Assembly (NCBI GenBank): GCA_001942415.1
Contig: MKJX01000170.1
Span: 1 to 64,000 of the forward strand
Direction of reading: 5' to 3'
From: Pseudonocardia sp. CNS-139
GTDB lineage: Bacteria; Actinomycetota; Actinomycetes; Mycobacteriales; Pseudonocardiaceae
Length of the DNA stretch: 64,000 nt
Within the stretch, counting starts at the first letter, position 1, and every line of letters begins with the position of its first letter. This document shows positions 47,123-56,271 of the stretch, in pieces. Made by a program: the position numbers and the translations under genes. Below the pieces are notes generated by a model. That model ran no database searches. It saw nothing but the letters and a program-made list of their open reading frames with translations, and was not told where the DNA came from.

Positions 47123-48354
47123 CCGTGTGGGGTGCGGCGGCCGTCGACGGCGCGGCCGCCGCCGGGACGCTCCGCGTCGGTCTCCGGGACGTCGTCACGC
47201 CGCTGGCCCGGGAACGGGCCCGGGAGCTGGGGGTGGAGATCGTCGTCGGCGCGCCCGAGCCGCCGCGGGAGCCGGCGCCCGTGCCGCCGCCGAGCCCCCT
47301 GGCCGCGGCCGGCCCCGCCTCGCCCGTGCGCCGGATGCGGCCGCCGTCCGGGGCGCTGTTCCGGCGGGGTGCCCCGCTGCCGGACGCCGTGCGGCCGGGT
47401 GTGGCCCCGGATGCGCGCGACAGCGGCCGGGTGGTCGTCGTGGGCGCCGGCAACGTCGGGACTGTCGCGGCGCTGCGGCTGGCCGAGTCCGACGTGTTCA
47501 CCGAGGTCGTGCTGGTGGACGTCGACGAGGGCCGCGCCGCGGGCGTCGCGCTGGACCTCGCGCACGCCGCCGCGCTGAGCGGCTTCGGCACCCGGGTGCG
47601 CGGCGCCGGCACCGTCGAGGCGGCGGGGGAGGCCGACTTCGTCGTGGTCACCGCGGGCCGCCCGCGTCAGCCCGGGATGAGTCGGTCGGACCTGATCAGC
47701 ACGAACGCCGCGATCGTCGGCGACGTCGCCCGGCGGGTCGCGGCCACCTCGCCGCGCGCCGTGATCGTCGTGGTGACCAACCCGCTCGACGAGATGACCC
47801 AGCACGCCTGGACGTCCTCGGGCTTCCCCGCCGAACGCGTGCTCGGCATGGCCGGCGTGCTCGACACGGCCCGGTTCCAGGCGCTCACCGCGCTCACCGG
47901 GGTGGCCCGCGCCGACCGCGTCGCGGCGTGGGCGCTGGGCAGCCACGGCGAGGAGATGGTCATCCCGCTGTCGCAGGCCAGCGCCGACGGGCGGCCGCTG
48001 CCGGCCGTCCTGCCCGGCCCGCAGCTCGACGCGATCGTCGACCGGGCCCGCGGGTCCGGCGCCGAGGTCGTCGGGCTGCTGCGCTCGGGCAGCGCGTTCC
48101 TGGCGCCGGGGCTGTCCGCGGCGCGGATGGTGCTGGCGATGGCCGCCGACAGCGGCGAGGTCATGCCGGCCGCGGTGCTGGCCGACGGCAGCTACGGCAT
48201 CCGCGACGTCTACGTCGGGCTCCCGGCGCGGCTCGGGCGGGGCGGGGTGCGCGGGATCGTCGAGCTGGACCTGCGTCCCGACGAGCTGACCGCCCTCCGC
48301 GCCGCCGCCGACCGGATCCGCGAGCGCCTGGCCGGCCTCGCGTCCGTCGCGTGA
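47119..48354 (+). CDS. malate dehydrogenase-like enzyme with N-terminal domain and Pro/Ala linker (candidate lumen enzyme)
   Basis: This protein is 411 residues, about 100 longer than a normal LDH/MDH. Residues 17-44 (LRVGLRDVVTPLARERAREL) form a small compact unit. Residues 45-100 are a Pro/Ala/Arg-rich linker. The NAD domain begins near 104 (RVVVVGAGNVGTVAALRLAE). The substrate loop GRPRQPGMSRSDLI is malate-dehydrogenase type, and GMAGVLDTARF and GSHGEEMVIPLSQ (catalytic His) follow. It sits inside the shell operon. Such a head plus linker is how lumen enzymes are often recruited, so it may recycle NADH inside the compartment. Confidence 0.85.
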   Translation: MTVWGAAAVDGAAAAGTLRVGLRDVVTPLARERARELGVEIVVGAPEPPREPAPVPPPSPLAAAGPASPVRRMRPPSGALFRRGAPLPDAVRPGVAPDARDSGRVVVVGAGNVGTVAALRLAESDVFTEVVLVDVDEGRAAGVALDLAHAAALSGFGTRVRGAGTVEAAGEADFVVVTAGRPRQPGMSRSDLISTNAAIVGDVARRVAATSPRAVIVVVTNPLDEMTQHAWTSSGFPAERVLGMAGVLDTARFQALTALTGVARADRVAAWALGSHGEEMVIPLSQASADGRPLPAVLPGPQLDAIVDRARGSGAEVVGLLRSGSAFLAPGLSAARMVLAMAADSGEVMPAAVLADGSYGIRDVYVGLPARLGRGGVRGIVELDLRPDELTALRAAADRIRERLAGLASVA

Positions 48355-48365
48355 CCGCGCCCGCG

Positions 48366-48459
48366 CGACTCGCGCGCACAAATCCAGCGACTCGCGGGGA
48401 CAGGCCCGCGAGTCGCCGGAAAAGTGCGCGCGAGTCGCCGGAAAAGTGCGCGCGAGTCG
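48366..48459. repeat. 22-bp-periodic inverted array (locus B), core CGACTCGCG
   Basis: Two direct units, CGACTCGCGCGCAC (48366) and CGACTCGCGGGG (48388), are followed by inverted CCCGCGAGTCG (48405), GTGCGCGCGAGTCG (48424) and GTGCGCGCGAGTCG (48446). Spacings are 22, then 19 and 22, the same as at locus A (31723-31847). GAAAAGTGC before an inverted unit is also shared between the loci. It fills the gap between the malate and alcohol dehydrogenase genes. Confidence 0.85.
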
Positions 48460-48481
48460 CGGCTCGGGGGCGGGGCGTGCC

Positions 48482-49512
48482 GTGAAGGCCGTGGTGTTCG
48501 CCGGGGACGGGCAGGTGCGGGTCGCGTCGGTGCCGGAACCGCAGGTGGTGGACCCGGGGGACGCGGTCGTGCGGGTTCGCCGGGCCGCCGTGTGCGGCAC
48601 CGACCTGCACCTCGTCGCGCACGCCGGGGACCTGCCCGTCGGGACGGTGCTCGGGCACGAGTTCGCCGGCGAGGTCGCCGCGGTCGGCCCGGGCGTGCGC
48701 ACGCACGCCGTCGGCGACCTGGTGGCCGGCGCCGACTTCACCGCGTGCGGGACGTGCTGGTGGTGCCGGCGCGGCGACCACTGGGAGTGCGCGCAGCGGC
48801 GGTTCTTCGGGACGGGGCCGGCGTTCGGGCCCCCGCTCGCCGGCGCGCAGGCCGAGCTGGTGCGGGTCCCGTTCGCCGACACCGCACTGCGCCCGGTGCC
48901 GGACGGGGTCGGGCTCGACGCGGCGGTGTTCCTCGGCGACACCCTCGCCACCGGCTACGCCGCGGTGCGCCGGGCGGGGCCGCGCCCGGGGACACCGTCG
49001 CGGTGCTGGGCGGCGGGCCGGTCGGGCAGCTCACGAGCCTCGCCGCGCAGGCGTGCGGCGCCGGGGTCGTGATCGTGGTGGAGCCGGTCGCCCAACGTCG
49101 CGCGCTGGCCGCGCGCGAGGGCGCGCTCGCCGCCGAGCCCGCCGCGGCGCGGGCGCTCGTCGACGGCGTGACCGACGGCCGCGGCGCCGACGCGGTGGTC
49201 GACGCCGTCGGCGGGACGCGCGGGCTGGACGCCGCGTTCGCGCTGGTCCGGCGCCGCGGCACGGTCGTGTCCGTGGGCGTGCACACCGAGCCGTGGACGC
49301 TGCCCGCCGACCGGGCGTTCGCCGGGGAGCTGACGCTGCGGTTCGCGATCGGCGACCTGGCGCGCGACGGCGACGCGCTCGTGGCGCTCGTCCGCTCCCG
49401 GGCGCTGGACCCGGCCGTCGTCGCGTCGGAGACGGTGCCGCTCGACGCGGTGCCCGACGCGTACCGGCGGATGGCGGATCGCCGTACGCTCAAGTCCCTC
49501 ATCGCGACGTAG
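48482..49512 (+). CDS. zinc-dependent alcohol dehydrogenase (MDR family)
   Basis: This is a medium-chain dehydrogenase of about 343 residues. Catalytic zinc ligands are in VCGTDLHLV and GHEFAGEV. The structural zinc lobe has CGTCWWCRRGDHWEC. The Rossmann motif is VAVLGGGPVGQLTS. One base is missing near 48985 (AGLRPGDT). The start is GTG 48482, immediately after the repeat array. Within the microcompartment group it should reduce the aldehyde to an alcohol, or oxidise the primary alcohol, to balance NADH. Confidence 0.87.
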
Positions 49513-49523
49513 CCGGGGGTGGC

Positions 49524-51667
49524 ATGGCAGCCGGACCCGACACCCGCGAGGCCGGGCTCGCCGGGCTGCTGCAGTCCGTGCCGGCCGACGTCGCGGGCGC
49601 GGCGGACGCCGTCGCCGCCCGGGCGTCGCTGCTCATCGGCTCGCCGGTGACCGTGGCGGCCTGGGCCGGGCAGCGCTGGACGGCGCTCGCCGGGGCCGGC
49701 ACGGGCCTGGCCGGCCTGCCGCGCACGGGCCCGCCCGCCGCGGGTGCCTGCACCGACCGGCGCGGGCTCGTCGTCCCCGGGCCGGTTGCGCTGTGCTGGG
49801 ACCCGGCCGCCGCGGTCGACGACGGGACGCGCGGGCTGCTGCGGCAGGTGTGCGTCTGGCTCGCCCTGGTGCTCGCGGGCCGCTCGGCCGCGGGCGAGGG
49901 GAACGCCGCGGCGGACGAGTCGGAGGCGATCCGCGAGGTCGTCGGCCAGCTCCTGACGGTCCGCGACGTCGACCAGGTACTGCACTCGATCGCCGAGCGC
50001 ACGCTGCGGCTGCTCGACGCGGACATCTGCGGCGTCATGCTCCGCGAGGGCGACGTCGTGCGGATGCGCTCGTGCGTCGGCAACCGCGCCGCCGAGACCG
50101 CGCGGCTGCGGATGCGCCGCGGCCAGGGCGTCGCCGGGCTCGTCTTCCTCACCGGGGAGCCCGCGAAGGTCGACTCCTACCTCGACGACGAGACCATCAG
50201 CCAGGACTTCATGTCGCTGGCGGCGAAGGAGGAGACCCGGTCCGCGCTGGCGTCCCGCTGCGCCTGCAGGGCGAGCTGATCGGGGTGCTGGAGGTGTGGC
50301 GGCGCCGGCAGTCGATCTTCACCGACCAGGACGTGCGGCGCATGGTGACGCTCGCCGACTTCGCGACGATCGCGATCGACAACGCCCGCCTGCACGACGA
50401 GCAGGCCGCGTCGACCGCCGAGGCCGAACGGGCGCGCGACGCGCTGCAGCAGCAGGTCGCCGTGCTCGGCCGGTCGTCGCGGCTGCAGCAGGACCTGCTG
50501 ACCACGGTGATCGGCGGCGGCGGGCTGCCGGCGATCACCCGCACGGTCGCCACCGAGCTGGACTGCGAGATCGGCGTGTACGGCCCGGACGGCGCGCTGG
50601 TCGCCGCGCACAGCGGGCGGCGGCTGGTCTCGGCGCTGCCCGCCGCGCTGCCGCTCGCGCGGGCCGCGCACGACCCGCGCACGTGGGTGCGGCCCGTCTA
50701 CGCCGACGGCGACCAGGTGGGCCAGGTCGTGCTCTTGCAGGGCACCCGGTCCGGCGAGCTGATGGACGCCGTCGCGGGCCAGGTCGCGATGGCCTGCTCG
50801 CTGGCTCTGCTGCGCGAGCGCGCCGCCAGCCGGGCCCGCGCGGAGGCCATCGACCAGGTCGTGTGGGACCTGCTGCAGGGCCCGGTCGAGCACCGGCTCG
50901 CCGCCCGGACCCGCGCCCAGCAGCTCAACGTGCCGCTCACCGGCGGGCTGCGGGTGGTGCACGGCCGGATCGAGAACGTCGAGGACGTCGCCACCGAGCA
51001 CGGCTGGGACGCCTCGCGGACCGACCGGGTCCGCCGCCACCTCCTGCGCACCGTCCGCACCCTGGAGGACGGCCGCGGGCTCGCGCTCGCCAGCCTGCGC
51101 GGCGACCTGCTCGTCGCGGTCGCCGCCGACCTCGACCGGGCCGCGGCGAAGGACCTGGTCAGCGCCATCTCCACGGCCGTGCGCCGGGACTGGCCGGACC
51201 TGCGGCTTTCGTGGGGCGTCAGCCGCGAGCACCACGACGTCGTCGCGCTGCCGAGCGCGCTCAACGAGGCCCGCACCGCGCTCGCCGCGGCCAAGCGCCT
51301 CGGCGGCGAGCACGTCTTCCTCTATGAGGAGCTCGGCATCGTGCGGCTGCTGCTCGGCTCCGGCGACGACCCCGACCTGCAGACGTTCATCGACGACGTG
51401 ACCGGCCCGCTGGTCGCGTACGACCGGGAGCACGACGGCTCGCTGATCCGGACGCTGCGCGCGTTCTTCGACGCCGACTGCTCGCAGCGGGTCGCCGCCG
51501 AGCGGCTGTTCGTGCACCACAAGACGCTGCGCTACCGGCTCGAACGGATCCGCCAGCTGACCGGCCTCGACCTGAGCCGCCACGAGGACCGGATGCGGGC
51601 CGACTTCGCGCTGCGGCTGCTGCAGGTCAACCAGGCGGCGGGGGAGAGCGGCGCGGACGAGCCGTAG
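49524..51667 (+). CDS. GAF-domain PucR/CdaR-type transcriptional activator
   Basis: This is a regulator of about 715 residues. A first GAF domain lies near residues 130-290 (LLTVRDVDQVLHSIAERTLR, SYLDDETISQDF, LIGVLEVWRRRQSIFTDQDV). A central linker/GAF-like region with QQQVAVLGRSSRLQQDLLTT follows, then the GGDEF-like PucR middle. The C-terminal HTH is LIRTLRAFFDADCSQRVAAE then FVHHKTLRYRLERIRQLTGL. One G is missing near 50254 (gcg-gtc-ccg). It lies at the end of the shell operon and is the best candidate to bind the two GGACAAC operators. Confidence 0.9.
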
Positions 51668-51668
51668 C

Positions 51669-51974
51669 TCACCCGGGCCGGACGACCGCCTGCGCCACGA
51701 CGTCCTCGGTCTCGCCGTGCGGGCGCGGGATGACGTGGCTGGCGTACAGCTCGCCGACCCGCGCCGCCGCGGCCCGGCCCGCGGCCACCGCCGCGTCGAC
51801 CGCGCCGACGTCGCCCCGCACGAGCACCGACACCTGGCCGTTGCGCAGCGTCCGGTAGCCCTCGACCTCGACGTTCGCGGCCTTCACCATGGCGTCGGCC
51901 GCCTCGATGGCCCCGACCAGCCCCTTCGTCTCGATCAGGCCGAGGGCACCGCCGGCCCGCGCCGCGTCCGCCAT
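51669..51974 (-). CDS. microcompartment hexamer shell protein, BMC-H (second)
   Basis: This is a BMC-H of 101 residues, intact. [20 protein letters not shown] and [20 protein letters not shown] are close to the first BMC-H, with a different pore-side loop and tail ([14 protein letters not shown]). The strong AAGGAG site sets ATG 51974. Its stop abuts that of the convergent regulator. It shares a divergent promoter with the HD-domain gene, and that promoter carries the second GGACAAC operator. Confidence 0.95.
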   Translation of the reverse strand: MADAARAGGALGLIETKGLVGAIEAADAMVKAANVEVEGYRTLRNGQVSVLVRGDVGAVDAAVAAGRAAAARVGELYASHVIPRPHGETEDVVAQAVVRPG

Positions 51975-52042
51975 GGTCGCTCCTTCCCGGAGGTTCGCCG
52001 GCGACGGTAGTGCGCGCCGTCCCGGCCGGCGCTGTCCCGGCC

Positions 52043-52069
52043 GGACAACAGCGGCGGGGGCGGTTGTCC
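52043..52069. promoter_or_regulatory. operator GGACAAC-N13-GTTGTCC (copy 2)
   Basis: This is identical in arms and spacing to the site at 43502 and lies 69 bases upstream of the second BMC-H and 112 bases upstream of the HD-domain gene. A neighbouring TGTCC-CGGCC-GGACA overlaps its left arm. The duplicated site defines a regulon linking the shell with both flanking gene sets. Confidence 0.8.
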
Positions 52070-52180
52070 CCGGTGGAGCGGGTCGCGCCGCAACCGGTCT
52101 TCCGTCCCCCGCGCACGCCCCTTGCGCGCGGTGCGCCCTGTGCGACGCTGGCGGCGGGACCACGGGCGAGGGGGCTTGCG

Positions 52181-52985
52181 ATGACCGTCGACGACGCCGG
52201 TGGGCCGGGGGAGATCCGCCCGGCGGGGGACCTGGTCTGGATCCGGGAGCCACTGAACGGCGCGGTGCGCCCGCGGCGGCAGGTGATCGTGCCGCCCGCG
52301 GCCGCGACGCTGGGCACCCCGGCCCACACGGGCGCCCGGGTGGCGCAGCGGGCCGCGATGGCGGAGCCGGGCACCGTCTACATGATGGGCGACAACCCGG
52401 CGCTGCCGCGGATGCCGCAGCGTCCGGCGCTCGCCGACTTCTACCGGCTGCGGTTCGACGGGTTCTCCGTCTCCCACATGCTGCAGAGCGCCCGGCTGGC
52501 CCGGTCGAAGGGCCTGGACGAGAAGGTCGTGCTGGCCTGCCTGCTGCACGACATCGCGGTGCCGGGGCTGCTGCGCAGCGACCACGGCTACTGGGGTGCG
52601 CAGATGGTCGCGCCGTGACGTGGACGAGGAGGTGGACGTGGGCGAGTCGGAGAGCAACGAGGCGCTGCGCTACTTCGTGGGCACGAGTCGGTCGGCTACG
52701 CTACCCGCAGGAGTACGTGGCGTTCTTCGGGAAGACGTACGACCCGCCGGAGTACATCCACCGCGAGCACGAGGCGGCGCGCACGCACCGCTGGTACATG
52801 ACGTCCCGGCTGATCACGATCAACGACATGTACTCGTTCGACCCGGCCGCCCGCGCGACTTCGCCGAGTTCGAGGACGTGGTGGGCCGGCACTTTCCGGC
52901 AGCCTCGCCCGAGGGCCTCGGGTTCGACGGGTCCCCGGTGGCGCACATGTGGCGCACGATGATCTGGCCCAACAACTTCCTGTAG
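52181..52985 (+). CDS. HD-domain protein, putative mixed-valent diiron oxygenase
   Basis: This is an HD-fold protein of about 268 residues. Candidate metal ligands are the His in [12 protein letters not shown], the HD pair in ACLLHDIAV, the His in [11 protein letters not shown], a later His (VGHESVGY after repair) and the Asp of [11 protein letters not shown]. The conserved C terminus is [15 protein letters not shown]. This fits HD proteins of the inositol oxygenase/PhnZ kind, though a hydrolase cannot be excluded. Breaks lie near 52617 (one extra base), 52684, 52705 and 52857. It shares its promoter region with the second BMC-H, so it may supply the aldehyde for the compartment. Confidence 0.7.
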
Positions 52986-53039
52986 CCCGGGCCGCCTGCG
53001 CGGCGGCCCGGGCCCGGTCAGTGCGCGGTCAGCGTGCGG

Positions 53040-53521
53040 TCAGAGCCGAGCGAGCAGGTCGTCGAGGCGCTGGTAGCCCTCGACCACGCCGTACTCCATG
53101 CCGGAGGCGAGCGCGGCGTCCCGCGACTCGACAGACGGGTAGACGTCGCGGCTGGTCAGCCGGGTGCGGCCGGCGCCGAGGTCCTCGAACGTGAGGATCG
53201 TGACGCCCACGGCCTCCGGGAACGGCTCGAACTCGAACGTCTCGATGATCCGCTGCTGCGGCACGACGCTGTGCACGACGCCGTTGAAGCCGAACTCCCC
53301 GTCTCGCCGCGGGCGACGTAGCGGTAGCGCCCGCCGGGCACCTTGTCCCAGGTCTCGATGGTGATGCCGGCGTCGCGCGGGCCGAGCCACTGGGCGACGA
53401 GGTCGGCCTCGGTGTGCGCGCGCCACACGGCGGCGACGGGCGCGTCGAACTCGCGGGTGGTGTCGACGAACGCCGAGCCGGGCTGGGCGACGATCTCGGT
53501 GGCGTTGGTGGTGCTGTTCAC
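53040..53521 (-). CDS. SRPBCC (AHSA1-like) protein
   Basis: This is a helix-grip protein of about 160 residues. It has FVDTTREFDAPVAAVWRAHT, QWLGPRDAGITIETWD and PGGRYRYVARGETGEFGFNG (one base restored near 53301), then QQRIIETFEFEPFPEAVGV. It belongs to the family of activator-of-Hsp90-like proteins found with ArsR repressors. GTG 53521 overlaps the ArsR stop (GTGA). Confidence 0.87.
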
Positions 53522-53886
53522 GGTGGCTCCTCGGGTGTGTCGGGCTGCGGGTCGGTCTCGGTCATGGCGCTCAACAGGGCGTCGAGGCGCCGGTAGCTGC
53601 GTTCGGTGGCGATGCGGTGGCGGTCGATCCACGCCGTGAGCCGTTCCAGGGCCGCGGCGTCGAGGTGCACGGGGCGGCGCTGCGCGTCGCGCGTGCGGGT
53701 GACCAGGCCCGCGCTCTCCAGCACGGCGATGTGCTTCGACACCGCCTGTTTCGTGATCGCGAACGGGGCCGCGAGCTCGTTGACGGTGGCCGGGCCGCGG
53801 CTGAGCCGGGCGACGATCGCCCGTCTGACCGGGTCGGCCAGCGCGAGGAACGCGCGGTCGAGGTGCTGTTCGTCGTCCTCCGGCAC
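53518..53886 (-). CDS. ArsR family winged-helix repressor (SdpR-like)
   Basis: This is a 122-residue regulator. It has ALADPVRRAIVARLSRGPAT and the recognition helix in FAITKQAVSKHIAVLESAGL, followed by a short helical C terminus with TERSYRRLDALLSAM. No metal-site Cys. The start is GTG 53886. An AT-rich inverted repeat lies 22 bases upstream. It forms an operon with the SRPBCC gene. Confidence 0.9.
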   Translation of the reverse strand: MPEDDEQHLDRAFLALADPVRRAIVARLSRGPATVNELAAPFAITKQAVSKHIAVLESAGLVTRTRDAQRRPVHLDAAALERLTAWIDRHRIATERSYRRLDALLSAMTETDPQPDTPEEPP

Positions 53887-53907
53887 ATCCCTCCTTGGTC
53901 AATCTAT

Positions 53908-53921
53908 AGGTTTATCAACCT
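53908..53921. promoter_or_regulatory. AGGTT-TATC-AACCT inverted repeat, ArsR operator
   Basis: A 5-bp inverted repeat in an AT-rich patch (TATAGGTTTATCAACCTTAT) directly before the ArsR gene matches the size and placement expected of the autoregulatory site of this repressor. It differs in sequence from the palindrome of the other ArsR pair. Confidence 0.65.
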
Positions 53922-53984
53922 TATGGTTGTCAACGTAGGCGAAAGCCGCCGACGGGTCAAGCCCGCGTGCCGCGGGCGGGGTGG

Positions 53985-54591
53985 TCAGTAGTCCCGGCCG
54001 GTGAGGCCCCGGTAGACGAACCGGGTCAGGGCCTCGACGACGTCCTCGGCCGCGTCGCCGCCGTCGGTGTCCCCGGTGAGGAGGTGCTGGTGGGCCACGC
54101 CGTCGACGAGCTGGTACATCATCGCGATGCTGAGGGTGGTGCCCGCCGGCAGCCGCATCCCGGCCCGCGTGACGTGGTCGAGGTGCCCGGTGACGTCGGC
54201 GGCCTGGCTCGCGGCGAACCCCGCGAGGGTCCGGGCGAACCCGTCGCTCACCAGCGCGGCCTGCCGCAGCGCCGCCATCGTCACCGCGTGCTCGCGCACG
54301 AAGTCCCAGTACTGCGCGACGTGCCAGCGCACGGCGGCGGGGTCGGAGAAGTCCGAGAGGTGGTCCGCGCCGGCGGCGCGCTCGTCGCCACGTCGGCCAT
54401 GTCGGCCAGCAGCGCCTCGAGCAGTGCCTCCTTGCCGGTGAAGTGGTTGTAGAACGACCCGGCGGCCCGGCCCGCCTCGGCGGTGATGTCGGTGATCTTC
54501 GTGCTCAGGTAGCCCTTGCGGGCGAACACCCGCTTGGCCGCGCCTTGAGCGCGGCCTCGGTCTCCGCGGCCTGCTCCTTGCGGCTCGTCAC
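53985..54591 (-). CDS. TetR family transcriptional regulator
   Basis: This is a regulator of about 203 residues. The HTH includes [20 protein letters not shown] and [20 protein letters not shown]. The ligand domain has [20 protein letters not shown] and [15 protein letters not shown] at the end. Two bases are missing, near 54540 and 54378. GTG 54591 has AAGGAGG at good distance. It is divergent from a flavin monooxygenase, with repeats between, so it is probably its repressor. Confidence 0.85.
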
Positions 54592-54630
54592 GCAGAACCT
54601 CCTTGACGGCGGACGCTAGCAGCAGCCATC

Positions 54631-54645
54631 CTGAATTCAGATTCA
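54631..54645. promoter_or_regulatory. TetR operator candidate (TGAAT-TCAG-ATTCA, further ATTCAGG)
   Basis: CTGAATTCAG is itself a palindrome and overlaps TGAAT-TCAG-ATTCA (54632-54645). CCTGAAT at 54630 is also mirrored by ATTCAGG at 54656. The set lies between the divergent TetR and monooxygenase genes. Confidence 0.65.
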
Positions 54646-54674
54646 GTGAAGCATGATTCAGGAAGAGGTGCGAC

Positions 54675-56102
54675 ATGCAGGTGCAGGTGCTGGTCGCGGG
54701 TGCCGGCCCGACCGGGCTCACGCTGGGCGTCGAGCTGGCCCGGCGGGGGATCGCGGTCCGTGTGGTCGACTCGGCGGAGACGTTCGCCGTCGGGTCGCGG
54801 GGTGACGGGCTGCAGCCCCGCACGCTGGAGGTCTTCGAGGACATCGGAGTGCTCGACGCCGTGCTCGCGGCGGGCGCGCCGCCGTGCCCCACGAAGGTCT
54901 ACGTCGGCGGCCGGCCGGTGGGGGAGCGCACGATGGGCCCGCCCGCCGAGCCGACGCCCGCGGTGCCGTACCCGACCGCGTGGTTCCTCGGGCAGTCGCG
55001 CACCGAGGCGATCCTGCGCGAACGGCTGGCCGGGCTCGGTGTGCCGGTCGAGCTGGGCACCGCGCTGGCCGGGTTCACCCAGGACACCGGTGGGGTGACG
55101 GCCCGGCTGGGCACCGGGGAGGTGGTCCGGGTCGACTACCTGGTCGGCGCGGACGGCGGGCGCAGCACCGTGCGCCGCGCGCTCGGTGTCGCGTTCGAGG
55201 GCAGCACGGACGAGTCGGTCCGGATGCTGCTCGGCGACGTCCGGGCCGACGGGCTCCACCACGCCCACGGGCACTGGCTGGGTGCGGCCGACGACCCGAT
55301 GCGGGGTGTGGTGTTCAGCCCGCTGCCCGGCACGCCGCACTTCCAGTTCGGCGCGCCGCTGGATCCCGGGGAGGCCGAGCCGGGCACCGAGCTGGCCGCG
55401 GTGCAGGCCCGGGTGGACGAGGTGGCGGGCGAGCTGGGCGTGCGGCTGCACGACCTCGTCTGGTCGACGGTCTGGCGGCCGAACGTCCGGCTGGCCGCGC
55501 GGTTCCGGGTCGGGAGGGTGTTCCTGGCCGGGGACGCCGCGCACGCCCACCCGCCGACCGGCGGCCAGGGCCTCAACACCGGGGTGCAGGACGCGTACAA
55601 CCTCGGCTGGAAGCTCGCCGACGGCGCCCCCGACCTGCTCGACAGCTACGAGGCCGAGCGGCGTGCGGTGGCCGCCCACGTCCTGGGCCTGTCGACGCGC
55701 TCGATGCGCAAGCACCTCGACGGCGACGCCGACGCGCACGAGCGGGGCCGCGAGTACCACCAGCTCGACCTGACCTACCGTGACGGCCCGCTCGCCGCGC
55801 CCGGCACCGGCGAGCTGCGGTCCGGCGACCGCGCCCCCGACGCGCCGCTGCTCGACGCCCACGGCACGCGGGTGCGGCTCTTCGAGCTGTTCCGCGGCCC
55901 GCACGCCACCCGGCTCGTGCTGGGCGACGGCCCGGCGCCCGCCGACGGCATCCCGACCTACCGCATCCGGCCGGCCGGCAGCCACCCGGCCGGCGGCGAC
56001 CTGGTGGACGCGGCCGGCCACGCGTTCACGGCCTACGGGCCCGGCGTCACGCTGGTCCGGCCGGACGGCTACGTCTGGTCCCGCCCGCAGGCGGCGGCGT
56101 AG
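54675..56102 (+). CDS. FAD-dependent monooxygenase, PheA/TfdB (RdmE-like) family
   Basis: This is a three-domain flavin hydroxylase of 475 residues, intact. GxGxxG is [20 protein letters not shown], the DG motif is [17 protein letters not shown] and the GD motif is [20 protein letters not shown]. The thioredoxin-like C terminus begins [20 protein letters not shown]. Proteins of this type hydroxylate phenols or polyketide aromatics. It stands alone under an apparent TetR repressor, suggesting ligand-induced detoxification or catabolism. Confidence 0.9.
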   Translation: MQVQVLVAGAGPTGLTLGVELARRGIAVRVVDSAETFAVGSRGDGLQPRTLEVFEDIGVLDAVLAAGAPPCPTKVYVGGRPVGERTMGPPAEPTPAVPYPTAWFLGQSRTEAILRERLAGLGVPVELGTALAGFTQDTGGVTARLGTGEVVRVDYLVGADGGRSTVRRALGVAFEGSTDESVRMLLGDVRADGLHHAHGHWLGAADDPMRGVVFSPLPGTPHFQFGAPLDPGEAEPGTELAAVQARVDEVAGELGVRLHDLVWSTVWRPNVRLAARFRVGRVFLAGDAAHAHPPTGGQGLNTGVQDAYNLGWKLADGAPDLLDSYEAERRAVAAHVLGLSTRSMRKHLDGDADAHERGREYHQLDLTYRDGPLAAPGTGELRSGDRAPDAPLLDAHGTRVRLFELFRGPHATRLVLGDGPAPADGIPTYRIRPAGSHPAGGDLVDAAGHAFTAYGPGVTLVRPDGYVWSRPQAAA

Positions 56103-56271
56103 CGGCGGCCGCACGTGCGACATGTGCTGGCTGCATTTCCGTGCCGCGTGTCCCATCCTTGGCGTGCACGACCGGGCCGGTGAACCGGGGAGCCGCCGCG
56201 TCCGTCGTGAGGGGGCGGCCCCCGCACAGGGCCGCGACATGGGGAACGGCTGATCGGGAGGCAGGTGCTCG

